This document shows positions 12,144-24,462 of a stretch of DNA of 64,000 nt, piece after piece. This DNA comes from Xiphydria camelus (taxonomy: Eukaryota; Arthropoda; Insecta; Hymenoptera; Xiphydriidae). Location of the stretch: positions 16,264,348 to 16,328,347 of the forward strand of contig OY783199.1 in the NCBI GenBank assembly GCA_963678675.1. The letters are read 5' to 3'. Both the position numbers and the translations under genes were made by a program. A model generated the notes under the pieces. The model made no database searches. It was not told the origin of the DNA and worked only from the letters and a program-made list of their open reading frames with translations. The stretch's first letter is position 1. Each line of letters begins with the position of its first letter.

Positions 12144-13545
12144 TTGGTACGCGAAACACAACAAAGTTTTATTCACGTTTACTTCGACTAGTTAATTTTA
12201 TCAAACAAGTAAATCTATACGCGGACGTAAAGTAGCTCCATGGAATTTACATCTTCGCGTCGTTCGTGCAAACGCAGTTTCCAGAAACTTCTCGCCCCGA
12301 CGCATACTCCGTAGCATAGAATTGCGGAACGGATTTGCGCTCGTCACGGTTATAGGACGTACCTGTCCCCCGTGCAAAGAGGTTTATTCGTACACTAAAA
12401 CCGTCATCCTCAACTTCGGAGCGACAAATTTATACAGCTCGCAACCGCGCTGGTATTTCTCTCAACGTCGTATATTAAGAGATGAGTTACCGTCGTGATA
12501 CATAAACGTTAGATCCACCGTTGTACGGAAAGTAGGTTAAATCTACATATATAACGTCTCGTTTGCCAGGTAGAAATATAAATACGTGAGATGTGTGTAA
12601 CGAATTGCAACGAAAACTGAAGCTACCTCAGCGTGGATGAAACATATCAACGAATTAGATTGTTCTCTGGCTTTTACGTACGAGCTTTGGAACGAAACAT
12701 TCGGTTGTTCGACATTCGTTTAGTCTGATGGTAGCTTGATGTGCTTGTGGGAGATTTTTTTTATTCTTCCTTCCCAGTATCCATTTTTTCTTTCCCATTT
12801 TTTTTCGTCGTTCCATTCCATGTTAGCGTAGACCTCCCTCGAGTGACACTTCCCAATGGCGAGATAATTTTTCATAAATTTCTCTCATTTTTCCCCTTTG
12901 TTTCGCCGAGGAAGCCTCAATTTCTAATGTACACTTCATGAGATCCTGAATATTACGAGACGAATCTTACGTTCAATTTTCTGACTGGTACAAATAAGAA
13001 TTATGAAATAATTTTTGAATTTCATCAAATTCGTAGATTGTGCGTTGCTTTGGTAAAGAAGTGCATACATTTCATTGCGATTTCTCCAAAAATCCCACAT
13101 ACCACAACATCAAAACAACATGAAAAATTAATCGGATTCGTCGTGCACAACACTTGCTCCCCTCCTACGAGAAAAAAAAGCACCGAGAAAGAAAAGTGGA
13201 CGACGGAGATTCCATAATTTTGTTATCGATTTAATCCCGTTAAACGCGCGCCTGCTGCTCCGCGGTGTTTTCAGCGAACGCAGCGAGGGGTGGCCCCGAG
13301 GAGAAAGGGTTCCGCGAGGGAAAAAAATATTTGGATGCAATGCAAAAGTCGCGGCGATTTCTCCGGGAAACGCGCGTTATTTGTACATCGTTAACCTTCT
13401 GATTAATGGCTCCCACGGACCTTCCGGCAGAACATTTTTCTTAATTACAGCTTCTCGGAGCCAAGCTTTCGTGCCTCGGCGCTCGCGGTTACCGTCAGCG
13501 ATATCGCGCTCCCTTATACGCAAACAACAGATGTGGATCTCGAAT
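12144..13545. other. No gene seen
   Basis: This is mixed-composition sequence with T-rich runs near 12750-12900. No repeat or coding signal was recognised. Confidence 0.4.
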
Positions 13546-13944
13546 AATTGAAGAGCTCGGGGCAATAAGGGACCTAAGCCACAATTTTTGAAAATTCACT
13601 ATTTTAGTCAAATGGTATTTGTAAAGAAGGTCTTAAGCCACCACCGAAGTTGTATTTACGGCTATTACGCGACAGATTTCGCCGCCAGACTATAACGACC
13701 TTCTTGCCGATTTGCAAAATAGTGGCAATTTTTCAAGCAAGAACGTCATAAACCACAACAAAATCAACATGGTTTTGTTTGGTAAAGGATATTTTTAACA
13801 GTCTATTACGAATATAACAAGTTAAGTTAAACATTATAAAAATTTAAAATACGACTTCAGGATTTCGTCCAAAACTTTAAACCTCATTTACTCCTTATTC
13901 TTCAAATGAGGCTTAGGTCCCTTATTGCCCCGAGCTCTTCAATT
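13546..13944. mobile_element. Fold-back element with perfect 35-bp terminal inverted repeats
   Basis: Positions 13546-13580 and 13910-13944 are exact reverse complements. The outer part reads AATTGAAGAGCTCGGGGCAA, the inner part TAAGGGACCTAAGCC. The 329-bp interior has weaker inverted similarity (GAAGGTCTTAAGCC-like blocks) and no coding frame. The exact identity of the arms contrasts with the decayed ends of most neighbouring elements and suggests recent origin or gene conversion. Confidence 0.8.
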
Positions 13945-14416
13945 GACCCTGAAAGTCCTAAATTTTTCTTTCATTTTCACGAATTCAAAAATACTGCAAA
14001 AAGCTGCGAAATGAAAAATAAAATTTTCCAAAGAAAAGCTTTCCAAATCGAACAACGCGTGATCGTAATATTCGTCCGATCTCCAGGATTTCACTGATTA
14101 TTTCTCCGAGATTATCTTTTCCTTCTACATTTTGCATTTATACGCAATGGAGTGCAGAGTACCGGTATCCGCTCTGTAATTAAACGTCAATCATCCGCTC
14201 CATCGAGTCAGTTTGCGCTTGCTTTTACACCGTATAACTCCCGTGAAACGATGCATCGACTTGCCGGAGCTGTTATAGGTACCCATGCCGCGCGGATACT
14301 ACGAGTAGACGCCCGAGTATCAGCTTCCGGGACTAATTAACTGGCGAGTCTCATCGATGAAGGACCATAAAACGAATGCATGAACGCGGCTGGCGCGTCT
14401 ACAGCTGCAACTGATA

Positions 14417-15345
14417 CCGATGAGTAGCGGGATGCGTAAATATTACAGTTGTCGAGGAAAAATATTATTATTTTTCCAGTATCGGAGTGGTAATTTTTCC
14501 TATACATCGAGAAAACAATTTATTGGTAATTAATAAATGCATTTTAAAATATGGTGAACTTAATATTTCATTGGAACAAGAAGAAATGTGTTAATTATTA
14601 GAATGTTTATTTCTTTTTTTGGACATAAAATCGCCGATATCTTATACTTCCTTTGAGATATAGACCTGATAAATGTAATTTTCGTAATCAGCGTGAAAAA
14701 ATACATAAGATAGGGTGGTCGAGCGACCGATCCCGGAGATTTCGGTTTTTACGAAAATTTTGAGGTAATGTCTTAACATTTTTTCAATTTTTCGTGAAAA
14801 TCGAAATCTCTAAAATCGAGCTCTCGACCACCCTATCTTATGTATTTTTTCGTGCTGATTCCGAAAATCATGGTTTTATTGCAGAAATCTCAAAGGAAGA
14901 CCGAGATATCGTCGATTTTATTTGGGAAAATATTACTTTTTCGAAATAAAATCGCCGATATCTTATATTTCCTTTGAGATATCGACCTAATAACCGTGCT
15001 TTTCGTGATCAGCGCAAAAAAATACATAAGATAGGGTAGTCGAGCGATCGATTCTGAAAACTTCGATTTTTGGCCAAAAGTTGACATTTTTTAGATTTTT
15101 CGTGAAAATTGAAATCTCGGAAATTCGTTGAATTCTGATGAGTAGCGAGATGCGTAAATATTACAGTTGTGTCGAGGAAAAATTTTATTATTTGTCCAGT
15201 ATCGGGGTGTGGTAATTTTTCCTATACATCGAGAAAATAATGTATTAGTAATTAATAAATGCATTTTAAAATATGGTGAAATATTTAATGTCGCATTGGG
15301 ACAAGAAGAAATGCGTTAATTATTAGAATGTTTATTTCTTTGGAA
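14417..15345. repeat. Composite repeat: duplicated flanks around palindromic repeat L
   Basis: The segment at about 14417-14615 (GATGAGTAGCGGGATGCGTA, later ATTAATAAATGCATTTTAAA) recurs at about 15135-15340, an offset of about 718 bp. Between them lie two diverged units of repeat L (14620-15125), with the paired motif ACATAAGATAGGGTGGTCGA and its complement TCGACCACCCTATCTTATGT. The same L units form an array at 21440-22445. No coding frame. Confidence 0.7.
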
Positions 15346-16334
15346 GAGTTTCCTCGAGATATTTAATTGCATCAAGTAAATATCGTAATAATTAAAGAGT
15401 AATTAATTGGGCTAACAAAATGTTTATTTTCCCATATATTGTGTGTATGTATTATATGCAAATACATTTTCTTCAGTGTACCACAAAAAGCCTTCTCATT
15501 AAACGAGTCTTTTAGGCTGTTGGTATTGATTTACAATTACTGATGAGGCGCGTGCTCTTATATAACTATTGAAAGACAGATTTATTTCGATCAAATATAT
15601 TTTTTTCCCCGAGTGTGTAGACCACTGCACTGCGAGTACCGGCGAATCATCCATTCGCCGTGAACAAACTTTTCCTGGCAACCTCCCTCCGCGTTTCGCT
15701 CTGCCTCTTCTCTCCACTCATGCTCGGGGAGCCATCGATGCTAAATGCAACCCCCCAAGGAGAGAAACTTCCCGCGAAGTGAAGCAGGAGTCGCGAGGAC
15801 TGAGCTCCCGTGAGCTACCGCAGCAATCTTTTCGAGGAGTTCCGTATCCCTGTACCAACCCCGAACGCCGAGAGGGCTCGCCACACGGGAGAATCGCGAG
15901 CGAGTTTCCGTGGAAGTTCCGATGAAGAAACTTTCTGTTTATGATTCGACTTTCCTATAAACTCGACGGCGAGGCGAATTAAAAGGCGAGAACATCCGTC
16001 CCTCCGTATATAGGCGGAAAGGAAGTGCAATTCGCACCGGGGAAATATCGTAACTTAGTTTTTATTTCATCCCCGCGGGTGCTTTTTATGGCTGTTGCTA
16101 TCTTCTATAGATGGCTCGCTCGGTGAAGAGGTAACGAGACATAGATGAGCGCGCGCGCGGCTACATATGTATGTATTGTGTACCTACGTAGAACGATATA
16201 CGACCACTCTTTCTCGTATTGCAGTTACTTTTACTTCTTAAAGAGGAAACAAAATACAGCAAGTGAAAGTCATGGTGGATTCACTAAGAAGCTTAAGAAC
16301 TATGTATCTAAATTATGTATTCCAAAATTACGTA
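15346..16334. other. No gene seen; GC-rich stretch directly upstream of annexin
   Basis: 15346-15480 is the tail of a degraded MITE M (ends TTTTCTTCAGTG near 15469-15479). 15610-16100 is moderately GC-rich. A core promoter could lie here, but no initiator-plus-donor arrangement stood out. Confidence 0.35.
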
Positions 16335-16622
16335 CACTGAGAAAAATAATTGCTAATGCCAAAAAGTGTTTTCTTCGATGAAAAACATGATATAATTCCG
16401 GGATCAAGCCATGCTTTTCTTCGTGAGAGAAAATATTTGACAGGTTCGAGGTAATTTGTTTTTTTTTTTCCCGGAGAAAGAATTTCTCGTTCCAACGAAA
16501 GTACTCTTGAATCAAGAATATATATATTCTTCGACCGAGAATCTGTATTCTTAAAAATTTGCAAAATCATATGTTCTTAATTCGAGACATATTTTTTCGA
16601 CAACAGCAATTTTTCTCTCTTA
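16335..16622. mobile_element. MITE family A, copy 2
   Basis: It starts CACTGAGAAAAATAATTGCT after TA and ends at a decayed ATTTTTCTCTCTTAG. It lies about 110 bp upstream of the start-codon exon and so within the preceding 5'UTR intron if the model is right. Confidence 0.7.
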
Positions 16623-16735
16623 GAACAAATGGCATACTTATAAATACAAAATACAGCGTTCGCGCTGCGGTTCAATTTTATACTCACCACAGACTGTATT
16701 TCTTCATCCTATTAATAATTGTTTTTCATTTACAG

Positions 16736-16785
16736 CCGCCTCGAGGCCTACTCTCGGATCTCGACGAGAAATCCCCTGAAATATC
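16736..16785 (+). other. AnxB10: 5'UTR part of the annexin start-codon exon
   Basis: This is the untranslated stretch between the predicted acceptor AG at 16734-16735 and the ATG. The preceding 30 bases are pyrimidine-rich with a plausible branch region (ATTAATAATT). No upstream ATG lies within it. It implies that transcription starts in a separate exon further left. Confidence 0.6.
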
Positions 16786-16800
16786 ATGGCACACTACACG
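16786..16800 (+). CDS. AnxB10: Annexin exon with start codon (residues 1-5)
   Basis: This mini coding exon encodes MAHYT. The acceptor at 16731-16735 (TACAG) follows a T-rich tract, so the exon begins at 16736 with 50 nt of 5'UTR. The start was chosen because an in-frame TGA lies at 16777-16779, the ATG context has A at -3 and G at +4, and the exon ends exactly before a consensus GTAAGT donor at 16801 in phase 0. A tiny first coding exon that encodes only the head before the membrane-binding core is common in annexin genes. A further untranslated exon must lie upstream, because this one is preceded by an acceptor. Confidence 0.85.
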
Positions 16801-17033
16801 GTAAGTCAACGCGACGCCTGTGTAGCCGTTATAATAATACACGCGCGACGGAGGGAAGAGAGTGGCCCTTAAAAAGATCTAGAATTCTACGAAAGGGATT
16901 ACTTTAATATACCGTAGCAATTATTTATGTCTATTTCTTTCTCCGGACGACGTCCTATCTCACTCGCGCTCCCCTCTTCGACATTTAATTTTAACAATAT
17001 TTAATAACGATTGATAAAAGCAGTCGAAATGTA

Positions 17034-17462
17034 CACTGTAAAAAAAATTTGCTTCATTCAACCATCGATGAGGTTGAGTACGGCGAATCTCACGGTTTAA
17101 TTATTTCAATATCATAAGACCGTAAGGACAAATACATCAGAGTTGAGGCAATCTATTTGAAGTTGAAACGAGTGAATATCTGCTTGAAATAATTACACTG
17201 AAAGAACTCTTGGTTGGTCTAACGAAATATTTTGAATGATTACGAGCCAACAAAATGTTTTTTTTTTTTTTTCGAATCGCAAAATTCTTTGATCGACTTT
17301 ACGAAAACCTTGATGGCAGAGCTAAACAAATATTTTTTTAGGCTATCAAATTGACTCGATGAAATTATTTTGTTGGCTACTTTTTCTCTCAGTGTACACC
17401 GTGAGGCTTGCCGTATTCAACCTCACCGATGGTCGAGAACGAAGCAAATTTTTCTTCCAGTG
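17034..17462. mobile_element. MITE D interrupted by MITE F
   Basis: D starts CACTGTAAAAAAAATTTGCT and ends AGCAAATTTTTCTTCCAGTG, with TA outside both ends. Subterminal arms include GAGGTTGAGTACGGCGAA and its near-complement. F (17196-17394, CACTGAAAGAACTCTTGG to TTTTTCTCTCAGTG) is inserted with TA on both sides. A second D copy is at 33179-33403. Confidence 0.8.
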
Positions 17463-18087
17463 TAACGAAATGTAGAGCACGACGTGATAACGCTTTCAAG
17501 CTGAAATAGTCACAGCGCTCGCTACGCGCCAGGACGCGATCCACGTAAAAAAACAACCTCGCCGGCTCGACAACACCGCGCCAGGCTTTCCTCTCGCGGT
17601 CGAATACCGGCAATTCGCGTTAATGGGAGCGGGGAAGGCATTGAATCGCCGACACACACGCCCCCTCCCCTTCCCCATGAAATTCAGCTTCGCGAGTTGT
17701 TCAATCCTCCGCCGTCGGTGGGAGCAAAGGGTGCGCTCCTTTTATTTTTCTCCCCCTCGCTCCCTCCCCCGACGAAAGAACTTTCCCCGGGGAAAACGTC
17801 CCGATACCGTGTTTCCGCGCGGAAACTCCGGCCCGAGTAATTAGAGAGTTCACCACTCGAGAGTCGGTGCGACGATCGCTCCACTTTGCGAGCTGAATAA
17901 GAAATTTGCAGAGAGAGCCGAGCTCTCTGTGTACGTCTGCACGGGTGTGCGATTCGGTAGTATGCAAGCGGTCTTTTGTCGCGAGAGGTAAACTCCGAGA
18001 AAAACGCCGCGCGCGGCGCTGCATTCTTCTGCCGACGGAGCAGAGGGGACGGCTGGATCCTTCCTCTGCTCGGCGCGCGCTACTTAA

Positions 18088-18489
18088 TACAGTAAAATTG
18101 TCGTTTGAAAAAAAAAATTCCGGACAAGCTGATTTTGTCAGGGTTTGTCAGCGACTGTCTCCTAAGTGTAAAGTTAGCAAAATCGGAAACTTTTTGAAAA
18201 TCGCCCCCAAGGGTTCAATAAACGGCCGCTAAGTCCGGAAATAATAAATTTATAAACAACTTTCATAAGACAAAGTAATAGAGAATGTTCTTATGTACAA
18301 TTTCAGTCTAATAATTTTGTTATAGCATAATTTTCAAAAAAACAACCCCTATTCCTCAAAAGTCCAAGGGGAAAATTTCCGATTTTGCTAATTTTACACT
18401 TAGGAGACAGTCGCTGACAAACCCTGAAAAATCAGCTTGTCCGGAATTTCTTTTTTTCACGCTATGTACGGCGATACAATTTTACTGTA
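18088..18489. mobile_element. Fold-back element, about 400 bp
   Basis: Its ends TACAGTAAAATTGTC and ACAATTTTACTGTA are inverted. Long inner arms also pair: TCCGGACAAGCTGATTTT, GTTTGTCAGCGACTGTCTCC and AGCAAAATCGGAAA with their complements near 18375-18455. No coding frame. Confidence 0.8.
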
Positions 18490-19227
18490 CTAACTCCCTT
18501 CGTTTCCAGACGAGGAGTCCGTCTCCGCGGTCAAAAGTTTCGCCGGAGTCGCGCGGCCCGCGGAGTTTGACATTGCGGGAGGAGACTTTCGACGCGGAGA
18601 TCTCGCGCTCGTGATAATTAATTTTCCGCGGCCGTCTCCTCTCGTCGCCGATCGTCTTTCGATTCATCGCCACAGCAACCGACACGAGATGGCGCGGGTG
18701 ACTCCGCGCGAGGCGTGGTACACCGCAGCGACGCGGCCGCGTTGCATAACGACGTTTAATCGAATGAATTGCGCGACTCGTCCCTCGTATAACGAGGCGG
18801 TTCTCGCGGCTCCTGAAAGAGAGTGATACAATTTCGTATATAGTGCGAGCCTTTCACGCCCGGCTTTCTCGAGGCGGGCGACCCCTTTTTTCGTCGGTAT
18901 TTCTCCTCACCTCGGCTCGAGTGTTTCGTTAATGGACCGGCTTTTATGAAAAACTTGTACTCAGCCACCTTTGCCGTCGCACGCCTCCCTCCACTTTTTC
19001 GTTGCCACGGTGGCCGCCGTGCTACAGTCTCGTGTGATGCAGGCACCGTCGGGGGGGGGGGAGTACGTGCTCGGGCATATCAAACGATCGGACCGGAACG
19101 GAAATTTGTACTTTTTGTCTCTGTGATCTCCGTGATTATCGGACCTGCTAAAAATGCATGGATGCGTGGGTCGCGGATGAGCGTTTTTTCTAACGTTTTT
19201 TTCGTATTGGACTCGGCCTAGAAGTAC

Positions 19228-19440
19228 GGAAAATGTTTGAAAAAAAAAATAATTATTCGCTGAGTTATAAGCGGATTTCTCTTTACGACGTTATGACGTC
19301 ATCGAAACGCAAGAGAGACGCACTCTTATGCCGAGCAACGAGTGCGAGAGAGATAGGCTTTGAACACGATAACGCAGTTGCACTTCAAAATGTCGTTTTT
19401 CAGCTCAAATAAGGCCGAAAATAAGAAATAAAAAAATATG
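19228..19440 (+). repeat. Dispersed repeat S, copy 1
   Basis: This copy of about 210 bp begins near AATAATTATTCGCTGAGTTA and ends near GGCCGAAAATAAGAAATAAA. Its first third folds into a hairpin (ATAAGCGGATTTCTCT with AGAGAGACGCACTCTTAT) that holds TTATGACGTCATCG in the loop. All three copies (also 44733-44945 and 61346-61535) have the same orientation as the annexin gene. Confidence 0.65.
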
Positions 19441-19808
19441 GAGTAAATAATTTAGTCTACATTTTTCAAATCTGCAATAAAAAAAATTGCGAGACAATCA
19501 AATTGCGAGTACGTCGGAGCGATTATTTGAGATAAATTTCACACCTCCGCGCCGCGATTATTCTATGCTGAATCGCAATGTACAGCGTGTCCTTTCACAT
19601 TTTATCCTCTAGACGCGATGGAAAAATCCTTCGACGATTGCATCCATTCGCAGTGCGACGTGACCGCGAATAATTCGATCGGGATTTCGCTCGTTTTACG
19701 CACCGATCGGTTTAACGAGTCGCGCGATTTTCGGTTGAGTGCGCCGGGAGTCGTGTTTTTTGCAACGTCGCAATATTGAGAGAACGCCACTGCGAGCGCG
19801 TTCTTCCG

Positions 19809-20268
19809 CACTGAGAAAAATAATTGGGTTAAAATGACAAAACTTATCTATAATAATTAAATACCTTGTTATTCTAACCAAATGTTTAATTATTCCAATT
19901 TACAAACGTTTATAATTTACAATTTACGTTTATTATTTACGATTCTTAATGATTTAATAATATATACAATATTTATTTTTTATTTTTATTAAATAATTAG
20001 ATTGAATAAACTTTATTTATTAATTCTATTATTTATTATTCATAATTACTTATCCTTATTAAATAATTAGACTGAATAATCTTTATTTATCAATCATATC
20101 ATTTATTTCTATTTGATAATTAATCCCAAATTACCAAAAATATATGTAGCTGACAGAAACAAAAATTAGTCAATTTAACCAAACAGATGGAGAATCCATA
20201 TTTCACCGAACGATTTGATCGTTGTCTCCAGGATTTTGGTTAAATTGACCAAATTATTTTACCCAGTG
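19809..20268. mobile_element. MITE family I, copy with expanded AT-rich interior
   Basis: The ends are CACTGAGAAAAATAATTGGG and CCAAATTATTTTACCCAGTG. The interior contains tandem-like AT blocks (TTATTAAATAATTAGA at about 19986 and 20057). CAAACAGATGGAG and TCCAGGATTTTGGTTAAA link it to the other I copies. Confidence 0.65.
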
Positions 20269-20665
20269 CGAGATTCCAATTATTTTACTTATCTTCTAAA
20301 CGAGATCACGACGACGAAAGACCGTGCGATTTGTATATCGTTGCGTCGCGCGTTGCGATTCTACGAGTATTACGAAGTTCGAGCTGGGGGGGGAAGGCAC
20401 CGTCTTCGCGTCTTGGGACGCAAGGAGCCTGCATCTCCTTTTGTCGATGCGCGACTACGGGATTCGAGTCGTCTCGAAAGTTTCCACGACGGGTAATTAA
20501 AGCGGAAGCTGCGCGCGGAGAGAATCAAAATTATCGACTTCCTTTCAACTTTCGCGTAGCGAGATGCTCCCGAGAAACCGGAGAACCCGGGGAATAGGCC
20601 ACACACACTGCCTCAAAGACGACGTAAAAGGGTCCGTCCGAAAAAGAAGCAATTTACGATCCCTC

Positions 20666-20687
20666 TCTCTAATAATAATAATAATAA

Positions 20688-20728
<41 letters not shown>
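20666..20728. repeat. TAA and TC microsatellites
   Basis: A run of six TAA units is followed within a few bases by about 15 TC units and a second short CT run. Confidence 0.9.
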
Positions 20729-20729
<1 letters not shown>

Positions 20730-21439
20730 GCCGACGTTGACAATTCTTGAATCGTAACTTACCCGCGTGTTATCCGACGGATACCGATGCGAAACGACGA
20801 GGCTCGCGACTGTCACGGAAGAACGAGGAGCGCAGAGGAATAAAGGAGCGGAAGAGATTAAGGGCAACCCTCATTTCCACCAGGATACGTTACCGTGGGA
20901 TGAATTCTACGGTGATACGCTAATAATGAACGACGCTCTGTCGTATAACGGTCCTGTGAATGGCCCTAATGGCTATTTCCAGCTTACAACCCTTTCCCTT
21001 CGAGGCGGCCTTTTCCCCTCGGCCAATGATTTAAATCGTGCCGCGATTTTGCCACGTCATTTCAAACAAATTTAAATTAACCGCCTGCCTTGACGCCGCG
21101 TACAATTCGAATTTTCGTGGGATTTTAACGCATCAGCGATCGGCTCGAATGTATTTTCACTTTCTATAACAGAGGAGCACTGAATGGGGGATCTGTGTTG
21201 AAAACGCGTTCCCTATACGCCGCGTATTGGAATCCTGCTCACACGAGTGTTCTCCATACGTGTTAGACTGAAAGACCTCAGGGAACCACAAATACGTGCT
21301 CCCGGGCTCTTTGTCGACAGCTTCAATTACTTCGGAATATTCTGCAGACATTGACAGCTACGAATATTTCTCGTGCTTACATACAAATCGAGAGTTATCA
21401 AAGCCCTTTTCTAAGAGAAACGTGGATATACTGGGGAAT

Positions 21440-22445
21440 TCTTAATGGAACATCGAGATATCGACGATTTTTTGCGAAAAAAATTATATTTCCATACCTA
21501 AAATCGCCGATCTCATATTCTCTTCTAGATATCGATCTGATAACCGTATTTTTCGAAATCAGCACAAAAAAATACATAAGATAGGGTGGTTGAGCGATCG
21601 ATTCCGGAGATTTCGATTTTTCTGAAAAATTGAAAAAATGTCCTATTCGATGTATTTTTTCGTGCTGATACCGAAATGACAAATTTATTGATCAAATCTC
21701 AAAGAAAAGTCGAGATATCGTCGATTTTATGGGGGTAAATAATTTTTTTGGACATAAAACCGCCGAAATCGTATATGTACTTCCCCTTTGTGATATAGAT
21801 CTGATAAATGTGATTTTCGTAATCAGCATGAACAGAAACACAAGACACACATGAAATACACGCATGAAATACATAAGATAGGGTGGTCGAGCGACCGATT
21901 CCGGAGATTTCGATTTTTACGAAAATTTTAAGCCTTAACATTTTTTCAATTTTTCGTGAAAATCGAAATCTCTAGGATCGAGCTCTCGATCGCCCTATCT
22001 TATGTATTTTTTCGCGCTGATTCCGAAAATCATGGCTTTATTGTGGAAGTCTCAAAGGAAGACCGAGATATCGTCGATTTTATTGGGGAAAATATAATTT
22101 TTTCGACATAAAATCGCTGATATCTTATATTTCCTTTGAGATATCGACGTAATAACCGTGCTTTTCGTAATCAGCGCAAAAAATACATAAGATAGGGTAG
22201 TCGAGCGATCGATTCTGGAAACTTTGATTTTTGGCCAAAAGTCGACATTTTTCGATTTTTCGTGAAAATCAAAATCTCTGAAATCGGATTCTCGACAACC
22301 CTATCCGATGTATTTTTTGCGCTGATTCCGAAAACCACAGAATTATCGAGGAAATCTCAATGAAACATCGAGTTATTAATGATTATATGTAAACAAAATA
22401 ATTTTTTCGTTCCTAAAATCGCCGATATCTCATATTTCCTTTTGT
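21440..22445. repeat. Tandem palindromic repeat L, about three diverged units
   Basis: Units of roughly 300-340 bp alternate a motif like AAAATCGCCGATATCTTATA with ATACATAAGATAGGGTGGTC and the complement of the latter (for example CGCCCTATCTTATGTATTTT). The motif ACATAAGATAGGGT occurs near 21576, 21872 and 22185. Each unit is itself palindromic, so the array should form cruciforms or RNA hairpins. Related sequence is at 14620-15125 and, decayed, at 53895-54530. Confidence 0.75.
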
Positions 22446-23974
22446 CAAGTCAGAAAACTTTATTTTGAATCAACTCAATTTTTCTATCAATATGTCTATA
22501 CATAAAGTCGATGCTTTTAAATATTCCTTCACCATGGACGCTTCAAAATACCCGCAGGTTAAATTTTACACACAACCCTATTTAAACTCGTCCCTTGGAA
22601 ATGCACGTTTGAAAAAAGGAAATTGAAAATCTGTCCGAACCGGAAATTAATTCGCTCCACGGGTATACCTAATATTAGAGTAGGTGTATTCTTTTTGAAA
22701 TTATTTCGTGGTACGAATTCATTTATCCGATGGACCTGCTCATACGTACACATATCTAGTACACAGATATACGTATAATTTGTACCTTCGTTAATTTGAA
22801 CATAAATATTATACCATATTTAACGACATGTCAAGCAGACGTGCCGACCCGTACACTCGTCTTACTATTTACGCGTGCCCTCTATTCTTTTACAGAGATA
22901 AAAACTCGCTTATTTTCCGCGACGCTATGTAAATTCGCGTCCAGCGCTGCAAAGCGTTTGTCGACGCGGACCGTAACTGCCTTTTCTTTTACTTAACGCC
23001 GCTAACAAGGTCGCGCACCGTTCGCGTCGTTTCCTGTTTCTATTATTTTCACTCGTTGAAGATCCGCAAACTGTCCCGGTATTCCCTTCTCGTCGGAATT
23101 CTCCCTCTAACGAGAGAGAGGCGTCAGGATGGCTACACGTAGCTCGCGACTCGGGTGATTAAAGAATTCCTGCGCTCCGCTTATTCGTTTCGAACTGCGG
23201 CCTCGCAGGGCGGGGAGGAGGTAAATGAGATAGTGGAAAAAGTGTCTTTTCAGTGGAAGCGACGAATTGGGGTGCGAAATCTGTGGAGGTAGTTGCGGAG
23301 ATGGAGGGAGGCTCGATCGAAACTTATCCGCGGGACGACGGGCCATTGTGTTGACTCAAAAAGTTCATTCCTTTCGTTCGGGGGAGCGCGGGTGAGGGAT
23401 GACGGGGGATGAGGGGAAGAAAGAGAGTTCGGTGGAGGGAGAACCAGCTACTGGTTGTTAGAAGGGACTGGCGTCTCGACTTCAAAGGCGAGAGCGTAAT
23501 CACTCGTGGATCTGTCGAAAGGAGGGAAATTAGTTGTCCGAATGCTAATTCTGCGAGTGGTTCGCGTACAGTGGGAAAAAAAACCGAATGGGAACGCTGC
23601 AGCTAAGAGATCTCGAGAACAGGCGTGATGTAATTCAGACAATTCCTACACTCTCTGTGCGGGGCGATTGAAGCGCGGGCTTCGTGCGCCGCTCGTCTGC
23701 CGGTCTGACTGTAACTGGCCGTTACCACTGACGCGCCGTTCTACCGCATACGTACTCCACTTTTCGTCTGTTTTAATTATTGAAAGTGGTACGAGCTATA
23801 ATTTTCGAATGAAACGAAAATTGTAGAGAGCTCTGATTAAAAACTAAATTTGTTTAATATTGAAAAACGAAAAATATTCATTTAAAACTGAGCTTACTCG
23901 CATCATTATTAATATCCTTAAGAATGGAGCCGAAAAATGACTTGCAAATAATTGCCGAAAAACTATCCGTGAAA

Positions 23975-24462
23975 TACACCGGGGAAAAAGGCTTTTAGTA
24001 ATTTTTACAGTGAATTCCAGGAATAGGGCTCGTCGAGGTGAAATATTGAATTTTTTAATAGACACGGCGTACTTTTTACAGTTAGTTGCATTGTAAATTC
24101 GTAAACACCTGACACAAATTAACGGGAGACTAGTAAATTCTGCTGTATAAACTGACGTTTATGCTATTACGAACTGCAAAAAGTACTCTCTTAATCTGAA
24201 TCAGTAAAAATGACTGAGAATCAGTGTACAGGCACTGAAATCCAATGAATATAAGGTTACTGTAATTTCAGTAACCTCCTATTCATCGGATTTCAGTGAC
24301 TTTTCACTGACTTTCAGTGATTTCCACTGATTTAGATTAAAACAGTACGCTCTGTGGTCTAAAGACGTCAACGTTTCACCTCGAAAAACCCCGTTAACTG
24401 GAATAACTGTAAAAATTCATGGGTTTTCCCATAATTTTTTACTGATTCTCTTTCTCCTTGTA
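23975..24462. mobile_element. MITE R interrupted by palindrome Q
   Basis: R has arms with ATTTTTACAGTGAATTCCAG and TGGAATAACTGTAAAAATTC, and outer ends CACCGGGGAAAAAG and TTCTCTTTCTCCTTG. Q (about 24190-24348) is a palindrome made of CACTGAAATCC/GGATTTCAGTG and AGGTTACTGTAATTTCAGTA. R copies recur at 47058-47364 and 59593-60310. Confidence 0.65.
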
